The notes beneath the pieces are model-generated. The model did no database searches. It was not told where the DNA came from and saw only the letters and a program-made list of their open reading frames with translations. A stretch of DNA of 64,000 nucleotides, from positions 248,001 through 312,000 of the forward strand of contig JACJIB010000005.1 of NCBI GenBank assembly GCA_014138645.1, written 5' to 3'. Position 1 is the stretch's first letter. Each line of letters opens with the position of its first letter. The translations under genes were made by a program, and so were the position numbers. Source of the stretch: Methylorubrum thiocyanatum. Its GTDB lineage: Bacteria > Pseudomonadota > Alphaproteobacteria > Rhizobiales > Beijerinckiaceae. Of this stretch, positions 51,691 through 60,380 are shown in pieces.

Positions 51691-52161
51691 GGCGCCTCCG
51701 AGGTCGGTCAGGGTCCCGGTGACATGCGTGGTGCGGATCATCGGTCCAAGCAGGCGCGAGCCGGTCGCGTTCTGAAGGGCCATCGGTACGAGGGCGAGAA
51801 GCGGGACCGGCGCGGCGGCCAGCAGCGTCGCCGCGAGCGCGAGCAGCACCGCCTCGGCCCAGAGAAGGCGCCAGAGGGTCCGCCGTGCCGGACGCGCGGC
51901 GGACGCCTCCGCCATGGTCCCACACAGGGCCGCACCGGCCACGAAACACAGGATCGTGCCGACTCCCAGCGCGACCTGCCCCGCACCCGAGAGGCCGTGG
52001 GCGACGATCTGGGAGGTCGTGCCGGACATGTGCGCGCTGTAGCGGCCGAAAGCCAGGACGCCGATCGCGTCCGTGGCACCGGCGACCCCGGCCAGAAGCG
52101 CACCGAACAGGTCGATCCCGAACAGGGGTGGAGCGAGTGGGGCTCCTGCCTCAGACGGCAT
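51691..52161 (-). pseudogene. DUF1275 (YoaK-like) membrane protein, truncated by the IS5-type element
   Basis: Residues 1-157: DLFGALLAGVAGATDAIGVL, SAHMSGTTSQIVAHGLSGAG, then several membrane helices and PMIRTTHVTGTLTDLGGAL. The final residues in the open frame come from the IS. The usual last third is missing and is not found beyond the IS, suggesting an IS-linked deletion. Start overlaps the CtaG-like gene end by 11 bases. Confidence 0.78.
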
Positions 52162-52789
52162 CGCGGCGCGTTCCGTGCAGGCCGAGCAGCAGCCAGACTG
52201 CGGCGAGCTGCATCGGGATGCCGGCCGCGAACATCACGAAGCCCGCCCATTTCTGGTCGACGAGCGGCGGCACGTCCCATCGGCAGATCACGTCGAGATA
52301 GGGCGTATAGAGGACGTCCGGGCTGAGCATCCACACCACCGCGACGGCGGTCATCGGTACGCTCGCAATCCAGAGGAGCGCGGATGCCAGCCAATCCGCA
52401 CGGACCTGCCGGGTGGCCGGCGCGGCCTGCGCCCAGATCATCAGGCCGGTGGTCAGTTCGAAGAGACCAAGTGGCGCGGCGTAGAGCGCGTTGGCGAGCG
52501 TAGGCTCCAGGATTCCGGGCAGGCTGACCGTAACGCTGAGCGCGCAGAAGGCCGTCAACGCCAGAACCGGGTCGAAGGCAAGCGCGAGGAATTGGCTCGT
52601 TCGCGGACCCGGCCTTTCGAGGGCAAGAAGGAGCAGCGGCGGCGCGATCTGGTTGAGGGCCATCAGCGCAGCGGTGTAGCTCGCCATCGAGGCCAGCGGG
52701 TCGCGCAGGCCGAGCCCGGCGCCCAAGACGACCGCGAGCCCTACCACACCGGCAGCCAGCCGGCTCGGGCGGCGTTGGCGCTCAGACAC
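52151..52789 (-). CDS. Cytochrome oxidase assembly factor, CtaG_2/caa3-type
   Basis: 212 residues, six to seven membrane helices: AALMALNQIAPPLLLLALER, LELTTGLMIW-type helix, PMTAVAVVWMLSPDVLYTPY, and a final DQKWAGFVMFAAGIPMQLAA. Pattern of the CtaG_2 copper/assembly family. Overlaps the SCO-like gene by 8 bases, in the ba3 oxidase operon. Confidence 0.83.
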   Translation of the reverse strand: MSERQRRPSRLAAGVVGLAVVLGAGLGLRDPLASMASYTAALMALNQIAPPLLLLALERPGPRTSQFLALAFDPVLALTAFCALSVTVSLPGILEPTLANALYAAPLGLFELTTGLMIWAQAAPATRQVRADWLASALLWIASVPMTAVAVVWMLSPDVLYTPYLDVICRWDVPPLVDQKWAGFVMFAAGIPMQLAAVWLLLGLHGTRRDAV

Positions 52790-53405
52790 CGCGCAGCAGG
52801 GCGCTGAAGTCGCGCGCCAGCGCGGCCGGGTCGCGGGTCTGCGCGTAACCGTAGCGCAGGCGTCGGCGACCGGACGGGTCGACGGCCGTGACGAAGGAGC
52901 TGTGATCGAACAGACCGCCCTCGGCGCGCCGCCAGGTCACGCCCCAATCCGCGGCGGCCCGCGCGACCGCCTCCGCCGAGCCGGTCAGCCCGACGAAAGG
53001 CGGCCTCTGTCCGAAGCTGCCAAGATAATCGCCGAGCGCCCCCGCCGGATCGGCCGCGGGGTCGAGGCTGACGAACGCGATGCGCATTCTGGCCGTCTCA
53101 TCGGGCGTCAGGCGGGCCAAGGTCTTCGACAGGTCGGCAAGCGTCGTCGGGCACACGTCCGGGCAGCGCGTATAGCCGAAATAGACCAGGACGAGCCGGC
53201 CGCGCTCGGCGGCGAGGTCGAAGGACCGGCCGTCGAGGGTGCTCAGGACGAGCGGCGGCGTCGGTGCGGCCGCCACCGGCGTGCCGATCAGCGCTGGCTC
53301 GAAGTTCGATGATCGCCAAGGCAGGGCGATTGGGAGCAGCGCCGCCAGCGCGAGGACCGGCAGCGCCCGCAGGAATCCGCGGACCGGAAGCCCCGGCCGG
53401 CTCAC
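52782..53405 (-). CDS. SCO1/SenC-family copper chaperone
   Basis: 207 residues. Membrane anchor at about 12-30 (FLRALPVLALAALLPIAL). Thioredoxin fold with VLVYFGYTRCPDVCPTTLAD (CuA-metallating CxxxC) and the copper His in GGLFDHSSFVTAVDPSGRRR. Delivers copper to the CuA site of subunit II. GTG at 53405 overlaps the oxidase subunit I stop. Confidence 0.92.
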   Translation of the reverse strand: MSRPGLPVRGFLRALPVLALAALLPIALPWRSSNFEPALIGTPVAAAPTPPLVLSTLDGRSFDLAAERGRLVLVYFGYTRCPDVCPTTLADLSKTLARLTPDETARMRIAFVSLDPAADPAGALGDYLGSFGQRPPFVGLTGSAEAVARAAADWGVTWRRAEGGLFDHSSFVTAVDPSGRRRLRYGYAQTRDPAALARDFSALLRGV

Positions 53406-55153
53406 CACACCTTCCAGCCGTGGGCGGCGGTGGCGTTCTGTAGGAACGGCCAGAAGATCGGCACGTAGGCCGCGGCCGTAGCGAGTGCCGTGAAGGCGGT
53501 GATCAACCCGAGGTGCTCGAGCGCGCGGGCCAATTTTGAGACCGACGGATGCGCGACGACGCCGACCGGCGCGCCGCCGTCCAAGGCGTAGCTTTCACGG
53601 CCGCCGAAGGCTTGCGCGAACGGGATCGCGGGGCGTCGGTCGAGGCGGCGCGTGGCGAGGCTGCCGAGAAACACCGTGTAAAAGGCGATCGTGGCGAGCC
53701 ACAGGATGCAGCCGCCGACCGCCACCAGTATCAGGGCGAGGTGCGCGTCGCCGTAGACCCGGTCGTAGACGGAGCGCGGCAGCATCGACACCCAGGCCCG
53801 GCGCGGCACTCCGTGCAGGCCCGCCCAGTGCATGCCGAGCGCAAAGACCGACATCCCGGTGAACCAAAGCCAGGCCGAGGCGAGTGCGAGGCGCCGACTC
53901 AGGAGGCGCTGTCCCGTCAGGTGCGGCAGCATCCAGAACGCCACGCCCATGAAGGTCAACGCCGAGGCCGTGCCGACCGTGATGTGGAAATGGCCCGGCA
54001 CCCAGGTCGTGTTGTGAACGATGTTGTTGAGCTCCCAACTCCCGTTCACGATGCCGCCGGCGCCGCCGAAGATGAAGGTGAGCATGGCGAGCACCTGCGC
54101 GGCGACGCTCGGATCGCGCCACGGCAATGCGGTGAACCAGCCGATGAAGCCTCGGCCGCCGCGCAGGCGCCCGGCATATTCGAGGCTGAGGCCGATGGTG
54201 AAGGCGGTGATCAGGCTCGGCAGCGCTACCGACAGGGTGAGTGCCGTCAGAATGCCGCGCCAGATCGGCGAGAATCCGGGATCGGTGAACTGGTGGTGGC
54301 TGCCCACTGGCAGCGAGAAGATTAGCAGCAGCGCGAAGCTCAGCCGCGCCATTGGGTCGGAGACGAGCTTGCCGCCGATCTGCTTCGAGAGCAGCCCGTA
54401 CCAGGACACGTAGGCCGGCATCAGCCAGAAGTAGACGATCGGGTGTCCGGTCCACCAGAACAGGGTCCGGGCGACGATCGGGTCGACCGTGTCGGTGAAC
54501 CCGAGCGCCCAAGGGTTGAGCTGGACGACGAGCTCGATCAGGGCGCCGCCGCCGGCGAGCGCCCACATCAACATGGTGGTCAGACTCATGTAGGTGACGA
54601 GCGGCGTGATCTCGCCGGGCCGGCGCGCCTTCCAGCGGGCGCGCAGGTCGAGCAGGATCGGCAGCGGCATTAGGCTTCCCGCCACCACCAGCGTCATGCC
54701 AAGATAGAACCACGCGCTGCCCTTGAGCGGCGGGTAGAACGTCCACAGCACGCTCGACGAGTTGTCGAACATCGCGACGAGCAGCATCAGCGTACCGAGC
54801 GCCATCGCCGCGAAGCAGCCGCGCCACAGCGCCATGTTCGGCATCAACCCGAGTTCACGCGCGGGCAGGTAGACCAGCAAGCCGCAGGTGACGAAGAAGG
54901 TGAAGATGTAGGCGTTCAGCACCCCGTGGATCGTCAGTCCCTGATAGTAGGTCTTGAGGAGCGGCGTGAGGGACGGGTAGGCGTTGACACCGCCGTAGTT
55001 GAGCGCCTGAAGCGGGCCGATCATTGCCCCGATCATCAGGGCCGAGAAACCCCAAACCAGGAAGGCGAGCATGGTGCGCCGCTGCGGCGCCAGCGCGTCG
55101 GCGGGAGCGTCGATCGAAGCGGGCAGCACGGTGGGAAACGCGGTCGCGCTCAT
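53402..55153 (-). CDS. Cytochrome c oxidase subunit I, ba3 (type B) family
   Basis: 583 residues, about 13 membrane helices. Haem and CuB ligands: TIHGVLNAYIFTFFVTCGLL, WWTGHPIVYFWLMPAYVSWY (CuB His and cross-linked Tyr), SLPVGSHHQFTDPG (HH), NTTWVPGHFHITVGTASALT (two haem His). The lack of the A-type E-x-x-H pattern and close pairing with a short subunit II put it in the B family. ATG 55153 overlaps the subunit II stop. High-affinity oxygen reduction from cytochrome c. Confidence 0.93.
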   Translation of the reverse strand: MSATAFPTVLPASIDAPADALAPQRRTMLAFLVWGFSALMIGAMIGPLQALNYGGVNAYPSLTPLLKTYYQGLTIHGVLNAYIFTFFVTCGLLVYLPARELGLMPNMALWRGCFAAMALGTLMLLVAMFDNSSSVLWTFYPPLKGSAWFYLGMTLVVAGSLMPLPILLDLRARWKARRPGEITPLVTYMSLTTMLMWALAGGGALIELVVQLNPWALGFTDTVDPIVARTLFWWTGHPIVYFWLMPAYVSWYGLLSKQIGGKLVSDPMARLSFALLLIFSLPVGSHHQFTDPGFSPIWRGILTALTLSVALPSLITAFTIGLSLEYAGRLRGGRGFIGWFTALPWRDPSVAAQVLAMLTFIFGGAGGIVNGSWELNNIVHNTTWVPGHFHITVGTASALTFMGVAFWMLPHLTGQRLLSRRLALASAWLWFTGMSVFALGMHWAGLHGVPRRAWVSMLPRSVYDRVYGDAHLALILVAVGGCILWLATIAFYTVFLGSLATRRLDRRPAIPFAQAFGGRESYALDGGAPVGVVAHPSVSKLARALEHLGLITAFTALATAAAYVPIFWPFLQNATAAHGWKVW

Positions 55154-55665
55154 GCTGGATCTCCCTCGACGACGATGCGCCCGAGCATGCCCTGGTGTTC
55201 CAACCCGCAATATTCGTTGCAGACAATGTTGAAGGTGCCGGAACGGTTGAAGGTGTAGCTGACGCTGCCGGTGATGCCGGGCACCGCCGTCACGTTGACG
55301 GTGGTGCCCTGGATCGCGAAGCCGTGGAGGACGTCGGCACTCGTCACGCGGAAGGTCACGGTCGCGCCCTTCGGAATGCGCAGCGGGCTCGGGCTCCAGC
55401 GCCAGAGGCGCGCGACTATGGTGACAGTGTAAGCGTTCGGGCCCGTCTTCGCGATGCTGCCTTCGGGCGCCTCGATCGCCGCCGGATCGCGACGGAAGCC
55501 GGCGGTGCGCACCACCACGCCGTAGGCGTAGACGACGAGGAACATCGTGCCGGCCAGCAAGAGCGTCAGCATCAGCACGGCCACGAATACCCACACGCGC
55601 TCGTGACGCTCGGCAGCCTTATGGAAAGCGTCCTCGAATTCCGAGGACGCGGCGCTTTCGCTCAT
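55150..55665 (-). CDS. Cytochrome c oxidase subunit II (ba3 type)
   Basis: 171 residues with a single membrane anchor (VWVFVAVLMLTLLLAGTMFL) and a cupredoxin domain: DVLHGFAIQGTTVNVTAVPG and the CuA site NIVCNEYCGLEHQGMLGRIV. One helix instead of two is typical of ba3 enzymes. Accepts electrons from cytochrome c. Confidence 0.93.
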   Translation of the reverse strand: MSESAASSEFEDAFHKAAERHERVWVFVAVLMLTLLLAGTMFLVVYAYGVVVRTAGFRRDPAAIEAPEGSIAKTGPNAYTVTIVARLWRWSPSPLRIPKGATVTFRVTSADVLHGFAIQGTTVNVTAVPGITGSVSYTFNRSGTFNIVCNEYCGLEHQGMLGRIVVEGDPA

Positions 55666-55674
55666 CGGCTGTTC

Positions 55675-55836
55675 TCAGCTGCGGGTGTGGAAGACGAGCG
55701 CCGCGAGGCACCAGACGATCACGATCGAGGCCACGAGGAAGCCGGCCACGACCCAGGTGCCGACCGGCCGCACCGGTTCTCCATGCACGATCGCTGCCGG
55801 CGGCGCGGCGCGCTGAGGAGTCTCGCGGCTGCTCAT
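55675..55836 (-). CDS. Small oxidase subunit (IIa/CbaD-like)
   Basis: 53 residues: polar N-terminus MSSRETPQRAAPPA, one membrane helix GTWVVAGFLVASIVIVWCLA ending LVFHTRS. It starts within the overlap with the TsdA-like gene (ATGA at 55833-55836) and ends 10 bases before subunit II, the position and form of ba3 subunit IIa. Confidence 0.7.
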   Translation of the reverse strand: MSSRETPQRAAPPAAIVHGEPVRPVGTWVVAGFLVASIVIVWCLAALVFHTRS

Positions 55837-56792
55837 TTTCCCGGCTCCGACGCCGCTGCTTCCGGCACAGTGCCAGCGGGCGGTGTCACGGCCGGATCGC
55901 CGAGGACGGCGCCGTCGATCGTCTGGCCGTACATCGAGTTCGGATTGTCGTGGAACTTGGCGCGAGTCTCGGCGACGTTTCCAGTGAAGCGCGGATCTTG
56001 GGGTCGGACTTGGCTGTCGACGTAGGTGGCCACGTCCCAGGCCTGTTGCGGCGTCAAGCTGCCACCCATGCCCAGCGGCATGTTGGCGTGGATGAATTCG
56101 GCGGCGTTTTTGATCGAGCCCATGCCCGCGCCCCAGTTGTACGAACGTGGTCCCCAGAGCGGCGGGAATACAATCTTGCCGTCCGCCGACTGGCCGAGCC
56201 CGTCTCCGCCATGGCAGGCGGCGCAATGGTCTGCATACACCTGAGCACCGCGATTATAGTCCGGCTTGGTGTCGGGTTTCGGCAGGGCAGGAAACCCGCG
56301 GCCGGGTGGGGCCTCGTCGATCGGTAGACCTTTTGCGAGAAAGAAGGAGTAGCTTTCCAGCGCCACGAGGACGGGGTCGCCGAGCGGCGGTGCCTTTCCG
56401 TTCATGCTAAAGCGGAAGCAGCCCTGCAGACGTTCCTCGAACGAATTCACGTGTCCGTTCTTCGACCGGTAGGCCGGATAGGACACGTAGGCGCCCCACA
56501 TCGGTGCGGAGCCGGCGAGCCGCCCGGCATCGAGGTGGCAGTTCGAGCAACGCAGGTCGTTGCCGACATAGGCCGCGGCATGCATGCCGGGTTCCCGGAA
56601 GATCTTCTCGCCGAGGCGGACCTCGTCGCCGAACTTGCCCTGCGGGATCGCGCTTTCGGGGGGGGGAACGAAAGCGGCCTTGTCGTTCGCCTCCGCGGCA
56701 TGTGCGGCGGGGAGGTGGGCGGTCCAATCCGTGAGACTGCCCAATGCGACGAGGCTGGCGAAGGCGACGGGGACGCTCGTGCGAATGGTCAT
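55833..56792 (-). CDS. Dihaem cytochrome c, thiosulfate dehydrogenase (TsdA)-like
   Basis: 319 residues. Signal peptide to about 32 (LPAAHAAE). Two haem motifs: LRCSNCHLDAGRLAGSAPMW and YADHCAACHGGDGLGQSADG. GSAPMWGAYVSYPAYRSKNG and INERLQGCF-like NSFEERLQGCFRFSMNGKAP match TsdA, including the Cys of GCF that ligates haem 1. Joins two thiosulfates to tetrathionate, giving electrons to a cytochrome and the ba3 oxidase, with which it is co-transcribed. Confidence 0.83.
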   Translation of the reverse strand: MTIRTSVPVAFASLVALGSLTDWTAHLPAAHAAEANDKAAFVPPPESAIPQGKFGDEVRLGEKIFREPGMHAAAYVGNDLRCSNCHLDAGRLAGSAPMWGAYVSYPAYRSKNGHVNSFEERLQGCFRFSMNGKAPPLGDPVLVALESYSFFLAKGLPIDEAPPGRGFPALPKPDTKPDYNRGAQVYADHCAACHGGDGLGQSADGKIVFPPLWGPRSYNWGAGMGSIKNAAEFIHANMPLGMGGSLTPQQAWDVATYVDSQVRPQDPRFTGNVAETRAKFHDNPNSMYGQTIDGAVLGDPAVTPPAGTVPEAAASEPGK

Positions 56793-57598
56793 CGATCGGC
56801 GCTCCTCTGTGATCTACCGGGCTTCGGGTCGAGCGAGGCTGCGTAGGTTGCCACGGCCTCAATGTCCTCAGGCGATAGCCGCGCCGCGATGGCCTGCATG
56901 TAGCTCCCGCGCGGGTCGCGCGGATCACCGTCGCGCCAGCGATGCAGCTGGTCGGAGATGTAGGGACCGGACTGACCGGCGAGCCGGGGCGTGAAGCTGC
57001 CGACGCCGACGCCGTTCGGACCATGGCACTGCGTGCAGGCGATCAGCTTCGTCTGCGCGTCGCCCCGCTGGAACAGCGCCCGGCCGCGCTCGAGTTGCGC
57101 CGGTGGCGCCGGGACGGCATCGACGTGCGACGGGATGGGCAGACCCGCGAAATAATCGGCGACCGCGCGGCGCTGATCCGGAGTGAGCGCCTCTGCATAG
57201 GGGGCCATGATCGGATTGCGGCGCTTGCCCGAGGCGAAGTAGCCGAGTTGGTCGGCGATGTATGAGGCGTGCAGGCCGGCGAGGCGCGGAATCCCGACAT
57301 CCGGCTGACCGGCGCCGTCCACGCCGTGGCAGGCGGCGCAGGCCGGGCGGTCTCGAGACGACCCTTGCATCGCGATCGTCGGGCCGAGCGACGCTGCTTT
57401 GTCGTCGGCCCGCACCGGACCCGCTGCTTGGATGGCAAAAACACACAGCAGACTGCGCACGGCGATCAACCGCCCGGCCCGCACAGCGCGCTGCGGCCGG
57501 TTACGCGCTGACAGGTCTGTCGCCTCAGATTGCATCATCACGCGAGAGTGAGCCGGGGACTGAACAGTGTCCATTCGTATGATCCGAATGGTGTTCAT
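56789..57598 (-). CDS. Dihaem c4-type cytochrome c
   Basis: 269 residues; start may be 57598, 57574 or 57538. Signal region around residues 40-63 (RLIAVRSLLCVFAIQAAG). Two class-I haem domains: RPACAACHGVDGAGQPDVGI and LIACTQCHGPNGVGVGSFTP, each followed by PRLAG and a Met-containing segment. Likely electron carrier between the TsdA-like enzyme and oxidase. The ATG at 57598 overlaps the LysR stub stop. Confidence 0.88.
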   Translation of the reverse strand: MNTIRIIRMDTVQSPAHSRVMMQSEATDLSARNRPQRAVRAGRLIAVRSLLCVFAIQAAGPVRADDKAASLGPTIAMQGSSRDRPACAACHGVDGAGQPDVGIPRLAGLHASYIADQLGYFASGKRRNPIMAPYAEALTPDQRRAVADYFAGLPIPSHVDAVPAPPAQLERGRALFQRGDAQTKLIACTQCHGPNGVGVGSFTPRLAGQSGPYISDQLHRWRDGDPRDPRGSYMQAIAARLSPEDIEAVATYAASLDPKPGRSQRSADR

Positions 57599-57885
57599 AG
57601 CGCTTGCTCGCCGTCGAGCGTCTCGGCCCTGAGTGCGGCCAGACGTGCGCGGGCCACGGCAGCCCGATCGAGCACGGCGCGGGCCTCCTGCAGCATCACG
57701 TCGCCCTGGCGCGTCAGGCGCAGACCGCGCCCTGACCGGTCGAACAGCGAGAGCCCGTATTCGGCTTCGAGCGCCGCGATCGTGGCGCTGACGGCCGACG
57801 GCGCGGTATGGAGAACCAGGGCCGCGCGGGTCAGGTGCTCCCGCTCGGCCACGGCCACGAAGACGCGCAGCTGGTGCAGCGTCAT
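57595..57885 (-). CDS. LysR-type HTH domain only (96 aa), probable stub
   Basis: MTLHQLRVFVAVAEREHLTR, LHTAPSAVSATIAALEAEYG, LFDRSGRGLRLTRQGDVMLQ: a complete LysR DNA-binding domain with linker helix to residue 96, then stop. The usual 200-residue effector domain is missing; the following DNA encodes the c4 cytochrome. GGGAGGG site before ATG 57885. Either a degraded regulator or a stand-alone DNA-binding protein. Confidence 0.75.
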   Translation of the reverse strand: MTLHQLRVFVAVAEREHLTRAALVLHTAPSAVSATIAALEAEYGLSLFDRSGRGLRLTRQGDVMLQEARAVLDRAAVARARLAALRAETLDGEQAL

Positions 57886-57911
57886 GAATCGCCCTCCCAT
57901 CTCTCGCTACC

Positions 57912-58886
57912 TCAGCCGCCGCGGTACGGCTTGAAGCCGTACCGCTCGAAGATCTGCAGCGCCTCGGGCGAGCGGATGAAGGCGAGCCAGGCTTTCGCGG
58001 CCTCGGGATGCTGCGCGCCCTTCACCGGCGCCCCCGCGTAGATCGCCGTCGCGTTGTCGGAGTCGGGGATGTCGACGTGTCTGATTGGGTTGCCGACCTG
58101 CTCCTGGAACAGGGCCTCGGACTGCCACGTCACGCCGGCTTGCGCCCGGCCCTGCATCAGGAACAGCGGTGTCTGGCGATGGTGAATGTGCGTGAGGAGG
58201 GTCGAGCCGTCCTTGACCTTGGTGTCGTAGACGGCTGTCTCCAGCGCTTGCCCGCCGACCTTGGCGAGCGACATCTTGATCTGCCGCGCGATGCCCTCGA
58301 ATTCCGGGTTCGGCATCGCCAGACGGATATTCGGCTTGCCGAGATCGCTCAGGGTCTTCACGCTGGCCGGGTTGTCCTTGGGCACCATGATGGTCAGCGT
58401 GTTCGTCACGTAGGGCACCGCTGGACCGACGAGCTTGCCTTCGCCGATCAGTTCCTCGACCTTCTTGAGGCCCGCGAAATAGGCGTCGGGTTTGACCGTG
58501 AAGGTCATGTTGCCGACGGTGACCGTGCCGCCGGCCTCCATCTGCTTGACGAGGAGGCCCGGCGGGATCGTCTCCCAGAAGATGCGGCCCTTGTATTCGG
58601 AGTGGCTCGCCTCGAAAGCCTTCACCAGCGGCGCCATCGCGAAGAAGTAATTGCCGCCCACGAACAGCACGAGCTTCGGGTCGTCGAGGCTGCCATGGAA
58701 ATCGGCGAGCACGTCGACCTCCGGCACCGTGAAGGGCAGACCGCGCGGCGCGGCGTCATTGTTGTCGCCGTGCTGCCACGGTGGGAACGGGCCGGGCGGG
58801 GACTTTGCGTCCTCGGCCCGCGCGCCGGAGGCCAGCGCGAGGGCGAGAGCGCACCCGGCGAGAAGGGTTTTTCGGAAATCTCGCAT
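57912..58886 (-). CDS. ModA-like periplasmic substrate-binding protein
   Basis: 324 residues. Signal peptide MRDFRKTLLAGCALALALAS, cleavage after ARA. Type 2 binding fold: LVLFVGGNYFFAMAPLVKAF, MTFTVKPDAYFAGLKKVEEL, TLTIMVPKDNPASVKTLSDL and a C-terminal KAWLAFIRSPEALQIFERYG of the molybdate/sulfate-binding type. No permease or ATPase gene is adjacent, so it may act as a metal/oxyanion scavenger or redox partner. Lies 11 bases after the DsrE-like gene. Confidence 0.78.
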   Translation of the reverse strand: MRDFRKTLLAGCALALALASGARAEDAKSPPGPFPPWQHGDNNDAAPRGLPFTVPEVDVLADFHGSLDDPKLVLFVGGNYFFAMAPLVKAFEASHSEYKGRIFWETIPPGLLVKQMEAGGTVTVGNMTFTVKPDAYFAGLKKVEELIGEGKLVGPAVPYVTNTLTIMVPKDNPASVKTLSDLGKPNIRLAMPNPEFEGIARQIKMSLAKVGGQALETAVYDTKVKDGSTLLTHIHHRQTPLFLMQGRAQAGVTWQSEALFQEQVGNPIRHVDIPDSDNATAIYAGAPVKGAQHPEAAKAWLAFIRSPEALQIFERYGFKPYRGG

Positions 58887-58896
58887 CGGAATCCCC

Positions 58897-59709
58897 TCAC
58901 TTCGCGTAATGGAAGCCGGCCTGCTGCAACTCGGGCAGCGTGCCGACGGCGCCGGGCGTGAGGATCACGCCGGGGATGAGGTGGTTGGTGAGTTCGGCCG
59001 CGAGCGCCTCGTGGCTGAGCTTGTCCGGGTTGACGCCCTTGGCGATCAGACCGCCGGCCTCCTCCCAGATCGCGTTGTGGCAGGAGGTGAAGACCACGCC
59101 GCGCCGCATCAGCACCGGGATCGAATTGTCTTCCGGCGAGAACACGCCGGCCGGATCCTCGAAGTTCTTCGGATCGGCCGAGGCCGCCTTGCCCTCGACG
59201 ATGAGCGTGTTGGTCTTGAATTTCGGGCCGGCCAAGTCGGCGAGCTTGTACTTGTCCCAGGTCTCCTGATCGAAGAGCGCGAGGTGCGCTGTGCCGTGCG
59301 TCGCCGAGACGGCCAGGAAATCCGGGTGGCGGAACGACCAGACCTGCGCGTTCAAAGCGTTGCGCATCAGGTTGAGCCAGGGGCTGGCGATGTCGGTGTT
59401 GTCCCAGACCTGCTTGGGCTTGGGCCGATACGCCATCACCGCGGTGAGTGCCTCATGGTCCCATTCCTCGGGCTTTGTCAGGATCATCGGCACGGTCTTG
59501 AAGTCGCGCCGCCGCGGCGCCTTGGCGAGCCGCTCCATCAGGCCGCGAAGATCGCTGGCGCCGGGCTCGATCAGGGAGTCCGGCTCAGCCGCGTTCGCAG
59601 AGCGCGGTCCGAGGACCGGCAAGCCCGCCGCGCCCGCGGCCAACCCAAGGCTCAAAATCTGAAGCAGCCCGCGTCGTCCGGTCCGATGGTTGATGATCCC
59701 TTGGGACAT
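58897..59709 (-). CDS. Tat-exported DsrE-like protein
   Basis: 270 residues from ATG 59709 with AAGGAG upstream. Tat-like leader NHRTGRRGLLQILSLGLAAG ending ANAAE. Mature part: QVWDNTDIASPWLNLMRNAL, FLAVSATHGTAHLALFDQET, VLMRRGVVFTSCHNAIWEEA (lone Cys) and HLIPGVILTPGAVGTLPELQ QAGFHY, split here. The end resembles the smaller DsrE-like protein at 37115 (VVPSGVAELARLQGMGFAY). By this likeness it may bind sulfur in the periplasm; a weak family match. Confidence 0.6.
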   Translation of the reverse strand: MSQGIINHRTGRRGLLQILSLGLAAGAAGLPVLGPRSANAAEPDSLIEPGASDLRGLMERLAKAPRRRDFKTVPMILTKPEEWDHEALTAVMAYRPKPKQVWDNTDIASPWLNLMRNALNAQVWSFRHPDFLAVSATHGTAHLALFDQETWDKYKLADLAGPKFKTNTLIVEGKAASADPKNFEDPAGVFSPEDNSIPVLMRRGVVFTSCHNAIWEEAGGLIAKGVNPDKLSHEALAAELTNHLIPGVILTPGAVGTLPELQQAGFHYAK

Positions 59710-59744
59710 GATGAATCTCCTTCCGGCGTGGGGATGCGCCGTTT

Positions 59745-59885
59745 TCAGCCGATGATGGCGAGCCAAGCCGACCCGACCGCTGCGATGGTCAGCGCCACGG
59801 TCCAGAACAGGACCCAGCGCATGTGCTCGCTGGTCTCGCCCTGGCGGGCTTGATCGACGGTTTCGATGGTCGTGCCTTCACTCAT
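59745..59885 (-). CDS. Tiny membrane protein (46 aa), paralogue of 61605-61748
   Basis: MSEGTTIETVDQARQGETSE then HMRWVLFWTVALTIAAVGSA and WLAIIG: a polar 20-residue head and one membrane helix. It shares ETVDQ-R-QGETS-HMRWVL with the second copy. 35 bases before the Tat/DsrE-like gene. No family known to me; possibly a small subunit of a respiratory or sulfur-export complex. Confidence 0.68.
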   Translation of the reverse strand: MSEGTTIETVDQARQGETSEHMRWVLFWTVALTIAAVGSAWLAIIG

Positions 59886-59964
59886 AGCGATGCTCCTGTC
59901 CGCTCGTTTCGAAGGGGGCTGGCGCGGCTCGCGTGCAGAAGTGCGCGAGAGCCGCGCCGGAGGA

Positions 59965-60222
59965 TCAGTTCCCGATCAGCTGGCGGGCCGGTCCGCCGGT
60001 CTCTTGACCGCGGCCGCGCTCGTAGCTCGGGAGCGCAGGGTTCTTCGCATTCGCACCATCGTTGTCCCGAAGGACCGGGATCGCGCGGCTGGCCGACGCG
60101 TCGACGACCTCGAAGCCGGTGTCGGAGGCGCCGGGCATGGTCATCGGTCGTGCTTGAACCATCGTTGCCGCTGCGAATGCGAGCGAGCCGGACAGAATGA
60201 GAGTAGCAAGCGTGCGTGTCAT
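59965..60222 (-). CDS. Small secreted hypothetical protein (85 aa)
   Basis: Signal peptide TRTLATLILSGSLAFAAATM, cleavage near VQARP; mature part rich in small and charged residues (DASASRAIPVLRDNDGANAK, GRGQETGGPARQLIGN). No recognised domain. On the minus strand ahead of the tiny membrane protein, with an AT-rich promoter region at 60270-60330. Confidence 0.55.
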   Translation of the reverse strand: MTRTLATLILSGSLAFAAATMVQARPMTMPGASDTGFEVVDASASRAIPVLRDNDGANAKNPALPSYERGRGQETGGPARQLIGN

Positions 60223-60380
60223 GATTTTGGTTCTCTTCGCGTTGCGTCACGTCGTGTGGCGATGCGGGGAACCTAAGCTCTGTCAAACATTCAGTCTAAC
60301 AGTATGATTTGCTAATTATAATCTTGAAATTAGATTGATCCAGCCGTTCGGAAAAACCGTACGGTGCGGTCCTCGACGCG

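Noticed and set aside
53402..55594. Subunit I of the oxidase extended to 730 residues.
   Set aside because: The first 147 codons are subunit II read out of frame; the helix pattern starts at 55153.
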